NCBI GenBank assembly: GCA_965198825.1
Contig: CBDAQB010000003.1
Location: 868,001 to 932,000 of the forward strand
Source: BOG-908 sp965198825
Lineage (GTDB): Bacteria; Pseudomonadota; Alphaproteobacteria; Acetobacterales; Acetobacteraceae
Length of the DNA stretch: 64,000 nt
Direction: 5' to 3'
Shown piece by piece: positions 25,784 to 33,271 of this stretch; the stretch's first letter is position 1, and each line of letters starts with the position of its first letter. Both the position numbers and the translations under genes were made by a program. Under the pieces are notes generated by a model. It saw only the letters and a program-made list of their open reading frames with translations, did not search any database and was not told the origin of the DNA.

Positions 25784-26752
25784 GTGTCGATCCGTCCCTA
25801 TTATATGACGGCCGAAGAGATCGGCCACGATCGGCTCATATCGGGCCAGGATATCGCCGCCGTTGCCGGCTTCGGCGCACCGCGTCCGCCCGCACTTTCG
25901 GCCGATTGCCCATTCGTCACCGTGGACATGCCGCACCTCCGGCCGGGCCCCTGCTACGAAGTGTGGGCAGGCGATGCGCCGGCCGAATGGTCGCAAGGCG
26001 AGGGCATCGGCCTCGCGCGCATGGGCACGTCGCTGTTCGGCATACTCGCGGTCGATCCAGGCGATGACAGCGACTTCGAGGCATTCGGCCGCAAAGCCTA
26101 CGAAAGGATCTTCCGGCAGGCCGATCGCGCCGGTTGTCCCCACGTGCTGCGCGCCTTCAACTACCTGCCGCGCATCACCGGACAGGAACGCGGCACCGAG
26201 CGCTACCGCCGCTTCAACGCCGGCCGGCATGAAGCCTTCGTAGCCGCCAACCGCTCGCCTCACGCGGCCCCGGCCGCCAGTGCGCTCGGCACGATGGGTG
26301 GTCTGCCGGTGGTGTATTTCCTCTCCTCCACGGCGGCAGGCCAGCCGATCGAAAATCCCAGGCAGACGAGCGCCTATCGCTATCCGCCGCGGTATGGGAC
26401 GCAGAGCCCCAGCTTCTCACGCGCCATGCTCAGCGGGACCGACCTCTTCGTGTCCGGTACGGCCAGCATCGTCGGGCACGAAAGCCTCCATGCTGGCGAT
26501 GCCGCCGCGCAAGCCGACGAGATACTTCGCAACCTCGATGCGATCCTGCAACGCAACGGCGGGCGCCTGAGAGATGCCGCACGGTCTGCGCTGGTGAAGA
26601 TCTATGTGCGCCATGCGGCGGATGTAGACGCCATCATGGATCGCGTTTCGCCTATTGGCTTTGGGGGCGTGATGGTGTTGCGCGGCGAGGTATGCCGCGA
26701 CGAGTTGCTTGTGGAAATAGAGATGTTTTCGAAGCAAGGTCTTCTTTTTTGA
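25784..26752 (+). CDS. Chorismatase, FkbO/Hyg5/XanB2 family
   Basis: Cytoplasmic enzyme converting chorismate to a hydroxybenzoate or dihydroxy-diene plus pyruvate. 322 residues with a GTG start. The core matches this family: CYEVWAGDAPAEWSQGEG, FNYLPRITGQERGTERYRRF, ALGTMGGLPVVYFLSS, ENPRQTSAYRYPPRYG, and the C-terminal RidA-like part SGTASIVGHESLHAGDAAAQ. Product (3-HBA, 4-HBA or others) cannot be fixed by eye; XanB2 makes both in Xanthomonas and feeds ubiquinone synthesis. The last residues, GLLF, and the TGA stop are encoded by the left arm of a family-1 repeat. Confidence 0.85.
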   Translation: MSIRPYYMTAEEIGHDRLISGQDIAAVAGFGAPRPPALSADCPFVTVDMPHLRPGPCYEVWAGDAPAEWSQGEGIGLARMGTSLFGILAVDPGDDSDFEAFGRKAYERIFRQADRAGCPHVLRAFNYLPRITGQERGTERYRRFNAGRHEAFVAANRSPHAAPAASALGTMGGLPVVYFLSSTAAGQPIENPRQTSAYRYPPRYGTQSPSFSRAMLSGTDLFVSGTASIVGHESLHAGDAAAQADEILRNLDAILQRNGGRLRDAARSALVKIYVRHAADVDAIMDRVSPIGFGGVMVLRGEVCRDELLVEIEMFSKQGLLF

Positions 26753-26852
26753 AAAAAAGAAGCAAAAAACTTTTGCGACTTGGCAGGGTCTAGGGGGAGA
26801 GGCCGAGCTCTAAGTGGTAAAAGTTTTTTGGTTCTTTTTTTCAAAAAAGAAC
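26741..26852. repeat. Family-1 repeat that encodes the stop codons of both flanking genes
   Basis: Left arm 26741-26775 (CTTC...GAAG) and right arm 26818-26852 (GTTC...GAAC). In the phase CTT-CTT-TTT-TGA each arm reads Leu-Leu-Phe-stop or Val-Leu-Phe-stop. The chorismatase ends in the left arm and the convergent DUF1003 gene ends in the right arm, so the element replaces both natural C-termini. Confidence 0.92.
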
Positions 26853-27344
26853 GCCTTTCTTCCCCTTGCCTTCAAGCTTCGCCTCCAACGTCCCGATAAT
26901 CCGGATAAGCTCCCGGATCTCGGTTTCGCGCAGCAAATCGATCTTTTGGTGCAGCAGCTCAATCTCCAGCTCTGACTTGATGTTCACTTCGTAATCATGC
27001 TGCGCCTCTGTGCGATCGATCGAAGCCTGGCGGTTCTGGCTCATCATGATGAAGGGCGCCGCGTAAGCCGCCTGGAACGACAGAACGAGGTTCAGCAGGA
27101 TGAACGGGTAGGGGTCCCACGCGCGCACGTATGCGGTGACGTTGAGCGCCATCCACGCGACCAGGATGATGCTTTGCACGATGATGAAAGGCCAGGAGCC
27201 CACCATGGCGGCGACCCCGTCCGAAACGCGCGCGCCGAAGGAGATCTCCGGCGACGCGTGAGTGCGGCGCCGGCGTCGGATGTCGCGCAGGCGGGCGAGG
27301 AGGGAGATTTCCTCTGCCTGCAGCCGATGGATGATGTTGGTCAC
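26841..27344 (-). CDS. DUF1003 family membrane protein
   Basis: 167 residues with a GTG start that overlaps the argF stop by 4 bases. Two membrane segments (VGSWPFIIVQSIILVAWMAL and PFILLNLVLSFQAAYAAPFI) are separated by the short family loop NVTAYVRAWDPY. The N-terminus is basic, and the C-terminus is a long helix (LEIELLHQKIDLLRETEIRE) probably in the cytoplasm. Function is unknown for the family. A longer in-frame reading upstream runs antisense-like through argF and is rejected. The final GVLF and stop come from a family-1 repeat arm. Confidence 0.85.
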   Translation of the reverse strand: MTNIIHRLQAEEISLLARLRDIRRRRRTHASPEISFGARVSDGVAAMVGSWPFIIVQSIILVAWMALNVTAYVRAWDPYPFILLNLVLSFQAAYAAPFIMMSQNRQASIDRTEAQHDYEVNIKSELEIELLHQKIDLLRETEIRELIRIIGTLEAKLEGKGKKGVLF

Positions 27345-28318
27345 GGCATCAGCTTGGCGACGCCTGCTCCCCCGAGTGCCCAGGCCAGGACGCCTTTCTG
27401 CGCGTGAAGCCGGTTCTCCGCTTCGTCGAACACGACCGACTGCGGGCCGTCGATAACGCCAGCCTCGACCTCCTCGCCGCGGTGCGCGGGAAGGCAGTGC
27501 ATGAAGAGCGCGTCCGGCGCCGCTTGCGCCATCACCGCGCCTGTCACGCGGAATGGCGCCAGGCTGGCGCTGACGTTGCGCGCTGGATCGTCCGCCATGC
27601 TCACCCAGCAGTCGGTGACGATGGCGCGCGCATCCTGAGCGGCGGCAAGCGGATCGCGGTAGATGGTGATGTCGGCGCCTTCGCGCTTGGCCCAGGCGAG
27701 CAGATTGCCCGGTATGTCGCAGACAGCGGGTGTCGCCAGGCGAAGCGGAAAGCCGAAGCGCACGGCGGCCTGCACCCAGGTGCGCGCGACATTGTTGCCG
27801 TCGCCGCACCAGGTGACGATCTGCCCCGCGATCGGGCCGCGGTGCTCCTCGAAAGTCATGATGTCCGCCATGAGCTGGCACGGATGGCTCGCTTCGGTGA
27901 GCCCGTTGATCACGGGCACCGAGGCGTGTGCGGCCAGTTCCTCGAGCTTGGAGACACGGTCGGTGCGCAGCATGATGGCGTCCACATAGCGGGACAGCAC
28001 GCGCGCGGTGTCGGCGATCGTCTCGCCGCGGCCGAGCTGCATGTCGCGGTCGGTGAGCACGATGGAGTGGCCGCCCAGCTGCTTCACCGCGATGTCGAAG
28101 CTGACCCTGGTGCGTGTGCTGGGTTTTTCGAAGATCAGCGCAACGGTCTTGCCGGCAAGGATGCTGCCGCCTGCACGGCCCTGACGCTTGAAGGCGGCGC
28201 CCAGTGACAGGATCTGGCGCAGCGCCGTCGGGGTGAAGTCGGCCAGTTCGAGGAAATGCCGCGGCGGCTCCTGCATGCTGTCCGCCGGGTTGGCGCTGGC
28301 GCGTGTGTGGGCGTTCAT
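27341..28318 (-). CDS. argF: Ornithine carbamoyltransferase
   Basis: Makes citrulline from ornithine and carbamoyl phosphate in arginine synthesis. 325 residues. The carbamoyl-phosphate loop is EKPSTRTRVSFD, followed by LGRGETIADTARVLSRY, the ornithine-binding region EASHPCQLMADIMT, and the catalytic Cys in HCLPAHRGEEV. It overlaps argD upstream and DUF1003 downstream by 4 bases each, forming an argD-argF-DUF1003 operon. Confidence 0.96.
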   Translation of the reverse strand: MNAHTRASANPADSMQEPPRHFLELADFTPTALRQILSLGAAFKRQGRAGGSILAGKTVALIFEKPSTRTRVSFDIAVKQLGGHSIVLTDRDMQLGRGETIADTARVLSRYVDAIMLRTDRVSKLEELAAHASVPVINGLTEASHPCQLMADIMTFEEHRGPIAGQIVTWCGDGNNVARTWVQAAVRFGFPLRLATPAVCDIPGNLLAWAKREGADITIYRDPLAAAQDARAIVTDCWVSMADDPARNVSASLAPFRVTGAVMAQAAPDALFMHCLPAHRGEEVEAGVIDGPQSVVFDEAENRLHAQKGVLAWALGGAGVAKLMP

Positions 28319-29505
28319 TGTGCAGCCGCCTGAAGCGAGCGGCAGGCGATGGCTGCCCGCCCAAGTCGGACGATGGCTTCGGCGCAGTCCGCATCGGTGA
28401 CCACCAGCGGCGGCACCAGACGCAGCACGTTGTCGCCCGCGGCGACGGTCAGCAATCCTTCATCGAGGCAGGCCTGTTGCACGGCCGTGTTCGGGACCAC
28501 GCATTTCAGCCCGAGCATGAGGCCGGTGCCGCGCACCGCCTCGAAGATGTCTCGGTTGGCGGCGACGAGATCCTCGAGCGATCCGCGCAGCAGCGCGCCC
28601 TTGCGCGACACGTCAGCGAGGAAGCCCTCTGCGAGAACAACGTCGAGCACGGCATTGGCGGCCGCACAGGCCAGCGGGTTGCCGCCGAAGGTCGTGCCAT
28701 GTGTGCCGGCAGTGAGGTGGCGGGCGACCTCCTCGCGCGCCAGGATGGCGCCCATCGGAAAGCCGCCGGCAATGCCTTTCGCGGCCGAGATCACGTCCGG
28801 CACGATGCCGGCATGCTCGTGTGCGAACAATTTGCCGGTCCGGCCCATGCCGCACTGGACCTCGTCCAAAGCCAGATAGAGGCCCCACTCGTCGCAGGCG
28901 GCGCGCAGGTCGCGAAGATACTGGATGTCGGCAACGCGGACGCCGCCTTCGCCCTGGATGGGCTCGACCAGGATGCCGGCGGTTTCCGGTGTGATGGCGT
29001 CGCGCAGTGCGTTCATGTTGCCGAAAGGCACATGGTCGAAGCCATCGACCGCGGGGCCGAAGCCGTCGAGATACTTGGCGTTGCCTGTTGCCGACAGCAT
29101 GGCCAGCGTGCGGCCGTGGAAGGCGCCTTCAAAGCAGATCATCCGGAAGCGCTCGGGACGGCCCGTCTTGGCCATCGCACGGCGCACCATCTTCACCATG
29201 CCCTCGTTGGCTTCCGCCCCCGAATTGCAGAAGAAGACGCTGTCCGCGAACGTCGCCTCCACCAGCCGGGCAGCAAGCCGTTCGGCCTGCGGCACACGAT
29301 AGAGGTTCGACACATGCATGACATGCGCGGCCTGCTCCGCGATGGCCGCAACCAGGTGCGGGTGTCCGTGGCCCAACGAGGACGTCGCGATGCCGGCGCC
29401 GAAATCGAGATAGCGTCGCTGATCAGCGGTAACGAGCCAGGCGCCCTCTCCTCTTTCGAAAGCCAAGGGAGCCCGGGCGTAAGTCGGCATGAGTGCAGGG
29501 ATCAT
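28315..29505 (-). CDS. argD: Acetylornithine aminotransferase
   Basis: PLP fold type I, class III aminotransferase of the arginine pathway (often also used for succinyl-diaminopimelate). From ATG 29505 it is 396 residues, MIPALMPTYARAPLAFERG, the usual ArgD start; the frame extends a further 29 codons to a TTG, which I reject for lack of homology-like character. Motifs: SGAEANEGMVKM for phosphate, ALDEVQCGMGRTGKLF with the cofactor Asp, and the PLP lysine in ISAAKGIAGGFPMGA. It is the first gene of the argD-argF-DUF1003 operon. Confidence 0.95.
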   Translation of the reverse strand: MIPALMPTYARAPLAFERGEGAWLVTADQRRYLDFGAGIATSSLGHGHPHLVAAIAEQAAHVMHVSNLYRVPQAERLAARLVEATFADSVFFCNSGAEANEGMVKMVRRAMAKTGRPERFRMICFEGAFHGRTLAMLSATGNAKYLDGFGPAVDGFDHVPFGNMNALRDAITPETAGILVEPIQGEGGVRVADIQYLRDLRAACDEWGLYLALDEVQCGMGRTGKLFAHEHAGIVPDVISAAKGIAGGFPMGAILAREEVARHLTAGTHGTTFGGNPLACAAANAVLDVVLAEGFLADVSRKGALLRGSLEDLVAANRDIFEAVRGTGLMLGLKCVVPNTAVQQACLDEGLLTVAAGDNVLRLVPPLVVTDADCAEAIVRLGRAAIACRSLQAAAQ

Positions 29506-29725
29506 GAAAGTCGAGCGCAGCCTTCCGCTCACGTTCTGTGAAAAACCTTCCGGCGCGGCCGGGACGGCATGTTCCGTGCTGACTCCCGTCAAGTCAAACG
29601 CGGAAATCGCGCGTCCGGATGGCAGCTAGGGCAGGTGCGGCGATACTCGGCATCACTGAGCCGGACGGGGTGGCCTGGCCGCAGGCACGCGAGATAGTCT
29701 TCTCGATCAAGGTTCCAAAAGCGAT

Positions 29726-29755
29726 GGGGCCAGGGGACTCGCGTCCCCTGGCCCC
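29726..29755 (-). terminator. GC-rich stem-loop downstream of aceA
   Basis: Perfect 13-bp stem GGGGCCAGGGGAC/GTCCCCTGGCCCC with a TCGC loop, 16 bases beyond the aceA stop on the minus strand. Past the stem comes ATCGCTTTTGG, a short T-run, so intrinsic termination of aceA is plausible. Confidence 0.7.
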
Positions 29756-29770
29756 GGTTCACTCCAGCGC

Positions 29771-31123
29771 CTAGTGAGCGGGCGTGAGGTGATCGGCCAG
29801 CGGCTTCACGTCGCCGGTCTCCTTGTCGTGGAACTGGTCGGTCTCCGTGCTTCCCGCCATAGCGGTCGTCGAGGAGGCGCCGCCTGCAGCCGTGGTCGCC
29901 ACCGCGTCGAACCACCCGGTGCCCACTTCGCGCTGGTGGCGCGTCGCGGTGTAGCCGTCTGCTTCGGCCGCGAATTCGGCCTGCTGAAGTTCCGAGTAGG
30001 CCGCCATGCCGCGGTCCTTGTAGCCGCTCGCCAGCTGGAACATCGAGTAGTTCAGGCTGTGGAAGCCGGCGAGGGTCACGAACTGGAACTTGTAGCCCAT
30101 CGCACCGATCGACTTCTGGAAGTCGGCGATCTTCTCGGGCGACAGCTTCTTTTTCCAGTTGAAGCTCGGCGAGCAGTTGTAGGCCAGCATCTTGCCGGGG
30201 AACTGCTTGTGGATTTCGTTGGCGAAACGCTCCGCCTCTTCGAGGTTCGGCTCGCTCGTCTCCCACCAGAGCAGGTCGGCGTAGGGGGCGTAGGCGAGGC
30301 TGCGGGCGATGGCGTAGTCCACGCCGCAATCCTGCTTGATGCGGAAGAAGCCCTCAGGGGTGCGCTCGCCGGTGAGGAAGGGACGGTCGCGCTCGTCCAC
30401 GTCGGTGGTGAGGAGCTGGGCGGCGTGGCTGTCGGTGCGGCAGAGCAGGATGGTGGAAACACCCTCGACGTCGGCCGCGAGACGCGCTGCGTTCAGCGTG
30501 CGGATGTGCTGCGAAATCGGCACCAGCACCTTGCCGCCGAGATGGCCGCACTTCTTTTCGCTGGCGAGCTGGTCTTCGAAATGGACGCCGGCGGCGCCCG
30601 CTTCGATCATGGCGCGCATCAGTTCGAACGCGTTCAGCGCGCCGCCGAAGCCGGCCTCGGCGTCGGCGATGATCGGCGCCATCCAATATTTGCTGCTGTC
30701 ACCCTCGAGCTTGCCGATCTGGTCGGCGCGGCGAAGCGCGTTGTTGATGCGGCGGACGACCATCGGCACCGAGTTGACGGGATAGAGCGACTGGTCGGGA
30801 TACATCTCGCCCGCGAGGTTCGCGTCGGCCGCGACCTGCCAGCCGGAAAGATAGATCGCCTTGAGGCCGGCCTTGATCTGCTGCATGGCTTGGTTGCCGG
30901 TGAGCGCGCCGAGCGTGTTCACATAGGGTTCGGTCTTGAGCAGGTGCCAAAGGCGCTGCGCGCCCATCTCGGCCAGCGTGTGGCGGATGCGGAACGAGCC
31001 CGACAGGCGCTCGACTTCGGCTGGCGAGTAATCGCGGCGGATGCCGGCGAAGCGCTCGGGATCGTGGCCAGAGGGGCTGCCCATGCCGTCGGGCGCATAT
31101 GCCGGGGTGGTATTGCTCATCAT
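29771..31123 (-). CDS. aceA: Isocitrate lyase
   Basis: Glyoxylate-shunt enzyme cleaving isocitrate to succinate and glyoxylate. The catalytic-loop motif is KKCGHLGGK. Other blocks are YPDQSLYPVNSVP, PIIADAEAGFGG for Mg-substrate binding, and LAYNCSPSFNWKK. The ATG at 31123 has GAGGA 6 bases upstream; a second ATG follows directly. At 450 residues it is the longer bacterial form, with a low-complexity Ala/Thr segment (TTAAGGASSTTAMAGS) near the C-terminus. Malate synthase is not nearby. The divergent gene encodes a RamB/ScfR-type regulator that probably controls it. Confidence 0.96.
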   Translation of the reverse strand: MMSNTTPAYAPDGMGSPSGHDPERFAGIRRDYSPAEVERLSGSFRIRHTLAEMGAQRLWHLLKTEPYVNTLGALTGNQAMQQIKAGLKAIYLSGWQVAADANLAGEMYPDQSLYPVNSVPMVVRRINNALRRADQIGKLEGDSSKYWMAPIIADAEAGFGGALNAFELMRAMIEAGAAGVHFEDQLASEKKCGHLGGKVLVPISQHIRTLNAARLAADVEGVSTILLCRTDSHAAQLLTTDVDERDRPFLTGERTPEGFFRIKQDCGVDYAIARSLAYAPYADLLWWETSEPNLEEAERFANEIHKQFPGKMLAYNCSPSFNWKKKLSPEKIADFQKSIGAMGYKFQFVTLAGFHSLNYSMFQLASGYKDRGMAAYSELQQAEFAAEADGYTATRHQREVGTGWFDAVATTAAGGASSTTAMAGSTETDQFHDKETGDVKPLADHLTPAH

Positions 31124-31265
31124 CGATCGTCCTCAATATTTACGGATGCGCGCTCGTGCAGGCTCGACAGCATCGGGTGGCTGATATCATCCTTCGCGAG
31201 TGCGGAAGATAGCGGGTTGATGCCGATCGTTGGCATTTTCTTGTCTGTAGATGCACAGGGAACCC

Positions 31266-31279
31266 TGTAAATGTGTAAA
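31266..31279. promoter_or_regulatory. Tandem TGTAAA motif in the aceA/regulator promoter gap
   Basis: TGTAAA occurs twice with an 8-base period (31266-31271 and 31274-31279), about 25 bases before the regulator start and about 145 bases before aceA on the other strand. RamB-family regulators bind short TTTGCAAA-like repeats in other bacteria, so this is a candidate operator for autoregulation or aceA control. Confidence 0.35.
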
Positions 31280-31302
31280 GTCTTGAACAGTCGCGGATAC
31301 CC

Positions 31303-32697
31303 ATGTCGCGTCCGCTGATCGGGCGCACCGTCCGGCGTCTCCGCAGCGAGCAAAGGCTGTCGCAGCAGGCCTTGGCGCAACGGCTCGGTATTTCGCCGAG
31401 CTACCTGAATTTGATCGAACACGACCAACGCAACGTCACCGCCAGCCTGCTGATCAAGCTCGCTGAAATGTTGCGTGTGGACCTCGCAGCACTGTCCGGC
31501 TCGCAGGAGCGCGAACTCGAGGTCGGTCTGCGTGAGGTGTTCTCGGATCCGATGCTCGGCATCGAGCAGCTTCCCGACCCTGAGCTCGAGGCGGTGGCGG
31601 CGAACCCCTCTGTCGCGCGCGCCGTGCTGGCCCTCTATCGCGCCTGGCGGGTGGCGCGGGAGGACGCGAGCGGGTTGGCGCTGCCGTCAGGCCGCCGCAT
31701 CCTCCTGCCGAACGAGGAGGCGCGCGACGTCTTCCACGAGCGGGGCAATTACTTCCCGGAACTCGAAGCGGTCGCTGACCGTATCGCCGGCGAGATGAAC
31801 GTGGCGCCTGCGGAAACCAACCATGCCATCGCCGAGCGCCTTCGGCGCATGCACCAGGTGTCCGTGCGCGTCTCCCCCATGGAAGACGCGCTTCGCCGCT
31901 ACGAGCCCGAAACCCGGAGCCTGACGCTTTCGGAACAGCTCCCGCGGGAAAGCCGCGGCTTCCATATGGCCTTCCAGATCATGCTTCTCGAAGCGCGCGA
32001 CGTCGTCGAGGAACTGCTCGGCAGGATCGCGCCCTCCAGCCCCGAAGCCGGATCGCTCATCCGCCTTGGCCTGCTGAACTACGCCGCGGGCTGCCTGCTC
32101 ATGCCCTACGATGCCTATCTGGAAAGCGCGCGCACCCTGCGGCACGACATGGACGCGCTATCGGCACGCTTCTGTGTGTCTTTCGAGCAGGCCTGCCACC
32201 GCCTTTCGACAATGCAGAAAAGCGGCGCCCGCGGCATCCCCTTCTTCTTCCTGCGCGCCGACCCGGCCGGAAACGTCAGCAAGCAATTCTCCGCAGGCGG
32301 CTTTCCGTTCGCCCGCTACGGCGGATCCTGTCCCCGCTGGGTCGTCCACGCCGCCTTCGCAACGCCCGGGTCGATCCGCGTGCAAGTAGCCCAACTGCCC
32401 GACGGCGCCACCTTCCTCTGCTTCGCCAAATGCATCGAAGGCCCCGCGGCCGCCTGGGGCGAACCCCCGCCCACCCACGTCGTCGCCATGGGCTGCGACG
32501 TCGCCCAAGCCGGCGATGTCGTCTACGCCGACGGCCTGAACATGGAACAGGCAGCCGTCGGTATCGGCCTCTCCTGCCGCCTCTGCGACCGCCAGAACTG
32601 CCGCAGCCGCGCCTTCCCGCCGCTGGAACACCGGCTGGCCCTCGACCCCAACCTTGAGAGCGAGTCTCCCTACCGGTTCGAGCCTGCGCGGCGATAG
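31303..32697 (+). CDS. RamB/ScfR-type transcriptional regulator (XRE HTH + ImmA/IrrE-like + DUF2083)
   Basis: 464 residues. Residues 6-60 are an XRE helix-turn-helix (LRSEQRLSQQALAQRLGISP ... NLIEHDQRNVT). The middle region (FPELEAVADRIAGEMNVAPA ... ESRGFHMAFQIMLLEARDVV) corresponds to the IrrE/ImmA-like segment but without a clear HExxH zinc motif. The C-terminal part carries the conserved cysteine cluster CRLCDRQNCRSRAFPP. Proteins of this architecture (RamB, PccR, ScfR) sense short-chain acyl-CoAs and regulate glyoxylate or propionate genes. Being divergent from aceA across 179 bases, it is probably the aceA regulator. Confidence 0.9.
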   Translation: MSRPLIGRTVRRLRSEQRLSQQALAQRLGISPSYLNLIEHDQRNVTASLLIKLAEMLRVDLAALSGSQERELEVGLREVFSDPMLGIEQLPDPELEAVAANPSVARAVLALYRAWRVAREDASGLALPSGRRILLPNEEARDVFHERGNYFPELEAVADRIAGEMNVAPAETNHAIAERLRRMHQVSVRVSPMEDALRRYEPETRSLTLSEQLPRESRGFHMAFQIMLLEARDVVEELLGRIAPSSPEAGSLIRLGLLNYAAGCLLMPYDAYLESARTLRHDMDALSARFCVSFEQACHRLSTMQKSGARGIPFFFLRADPAGNVSKQFSAGGFPFARYGGSCPRWVVHAAFATPGSIRVQVAQLPDGATFLCFAKCIEGPAAAWGEPPPTHVVAMGCDVAQAGDVVYADGLNMEQAAVGIGLSCRLCDRQNCRSRAFPPLEHRLALDPNLESESPYRFEPARR

Positions 32698-32708
32698 GAA
32701 ACAAACGT

Positions 32709-32792
32709 CTTCTTTTTTGAAAAAAGAAGCAAAAAACTTCTGCGACTTGAGGTTCAGCTTGAGGAAAACGCCGGCTCAACTTCGAGAATTCG
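32709..32792. repeat. Family-1 repeat, left half only
   Basis: Left arm 32709-32742 and a recognisable centre (GCGACTTGAGG ... GGCTCAACTTCGA) are present, but where the right arm should start the sequence instead runs into a family-2 element. It follows the stop of the RamB-type gene by 11 bases. Confidence 0.8.
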
Positions 32793-32899
32793 CTAGGCCG
32801 AGCCAGCTGGCGTGGTTTTGCCGAGCACCGAAGCGGAGCCGACCTCTATGGTCGGTGAGCATCGGAGCGCAGGAAAACCGCGTTAGATGGCCGGCCTAG
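32793..32899. repeat. Family-2 repeat, copy 2
   Basis: Inverted relative to copy 1: boundaries CTAGGCCG (32793-32800) and CGGCCTAG (32892-32899); core CCGACC (32839-32844), 5-base loop, GGTCGG (32850-32855). Compared with copy 1, three of six core pairs differ and all stay paired. It lies between the convergent RamB-type and 92-residue genes, abutting a half family-1 element. Confidence 0.85.
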
Positions 32900-32908
32900 T
32901 AGAATTGT

Positions 32909-33187
32909 TCACAAAGTGCGCCAGAGGACGCCTGCTATGACAGCCCAAAAACATGCCGTCATGAGGATGATGAAGGGGAAAGCGGCGCGATCCAGGCGGG
33001 TGGCGGGACCGACGTCGATTACCTGGCCATTCTCGGCCAAGGCTTCCTCGATGGACATGAACTCGGGCCGGCGCAGCATGTCGATAAGATGCGGATTGTC
33101 GATCTCCAGCCGCCCTTCGCGCCGCCTGTCGACAGTGTTCACCTCCACGGCGAAATCAGGCAAGGGCGCCTCTTGAGCAAGCGGCAT
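32909..33187 (-). CDS. Small single-pass membrane protein, 92 residues
   Basis: A soluble N-terminal part (PDFAVEVNTVDRRREGRLEI, PEFMSIEEALAENGQVIDVG) is followed by one C-terminal membrane segment (AAFPFIILMTACFWAVIAGVLW), so it is probably tail-anchored with the N-terminus in the cytoplasm. I take the ATG at 33187, six bases after GGAG; upstream in-frame ATG and TTG codons overlap that site. No known family. It starts about 85 bases past the aminotransferase stop on the same strand. Confidence 0.65.
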   Translation of the reverse strand: MPLAQEAPLPDFAVEVNTVDRRREGRLEIDNPHLIDMLRRPEFMSIEEALAENGQVIDVGPATRLDRAAFPFIILMTACFWAVIAGVLWRTL

Positions 33188-33271
33188 CGTCATCTCCAAC
33201 AGCGTGCACGTCTTGCCATCTTACAACCAAAAGTTGCCGCCGTGCAATGCTGATGATGGTTGTGTGACGCT

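Noticed and set aside
26841..28394. Minus-strand reading frame of 517 codons joining DUF1003 to an upstream stretch
   Set aside because: The upstream part lies in another phase of argF and is Arg/Pro/Gln-rich nonsense. The GTG at 27344, overlapping the argF stop, gives a normal DUF1003 protein.
29589..30329. Minus-strand frame of 246 codons overlapping aceA in another phase
   Set aside because: Most of it is an off-phase reading of isocitrate lyase. Only the last 45 codons lie outside aceA and are noted separately as a weak finding.
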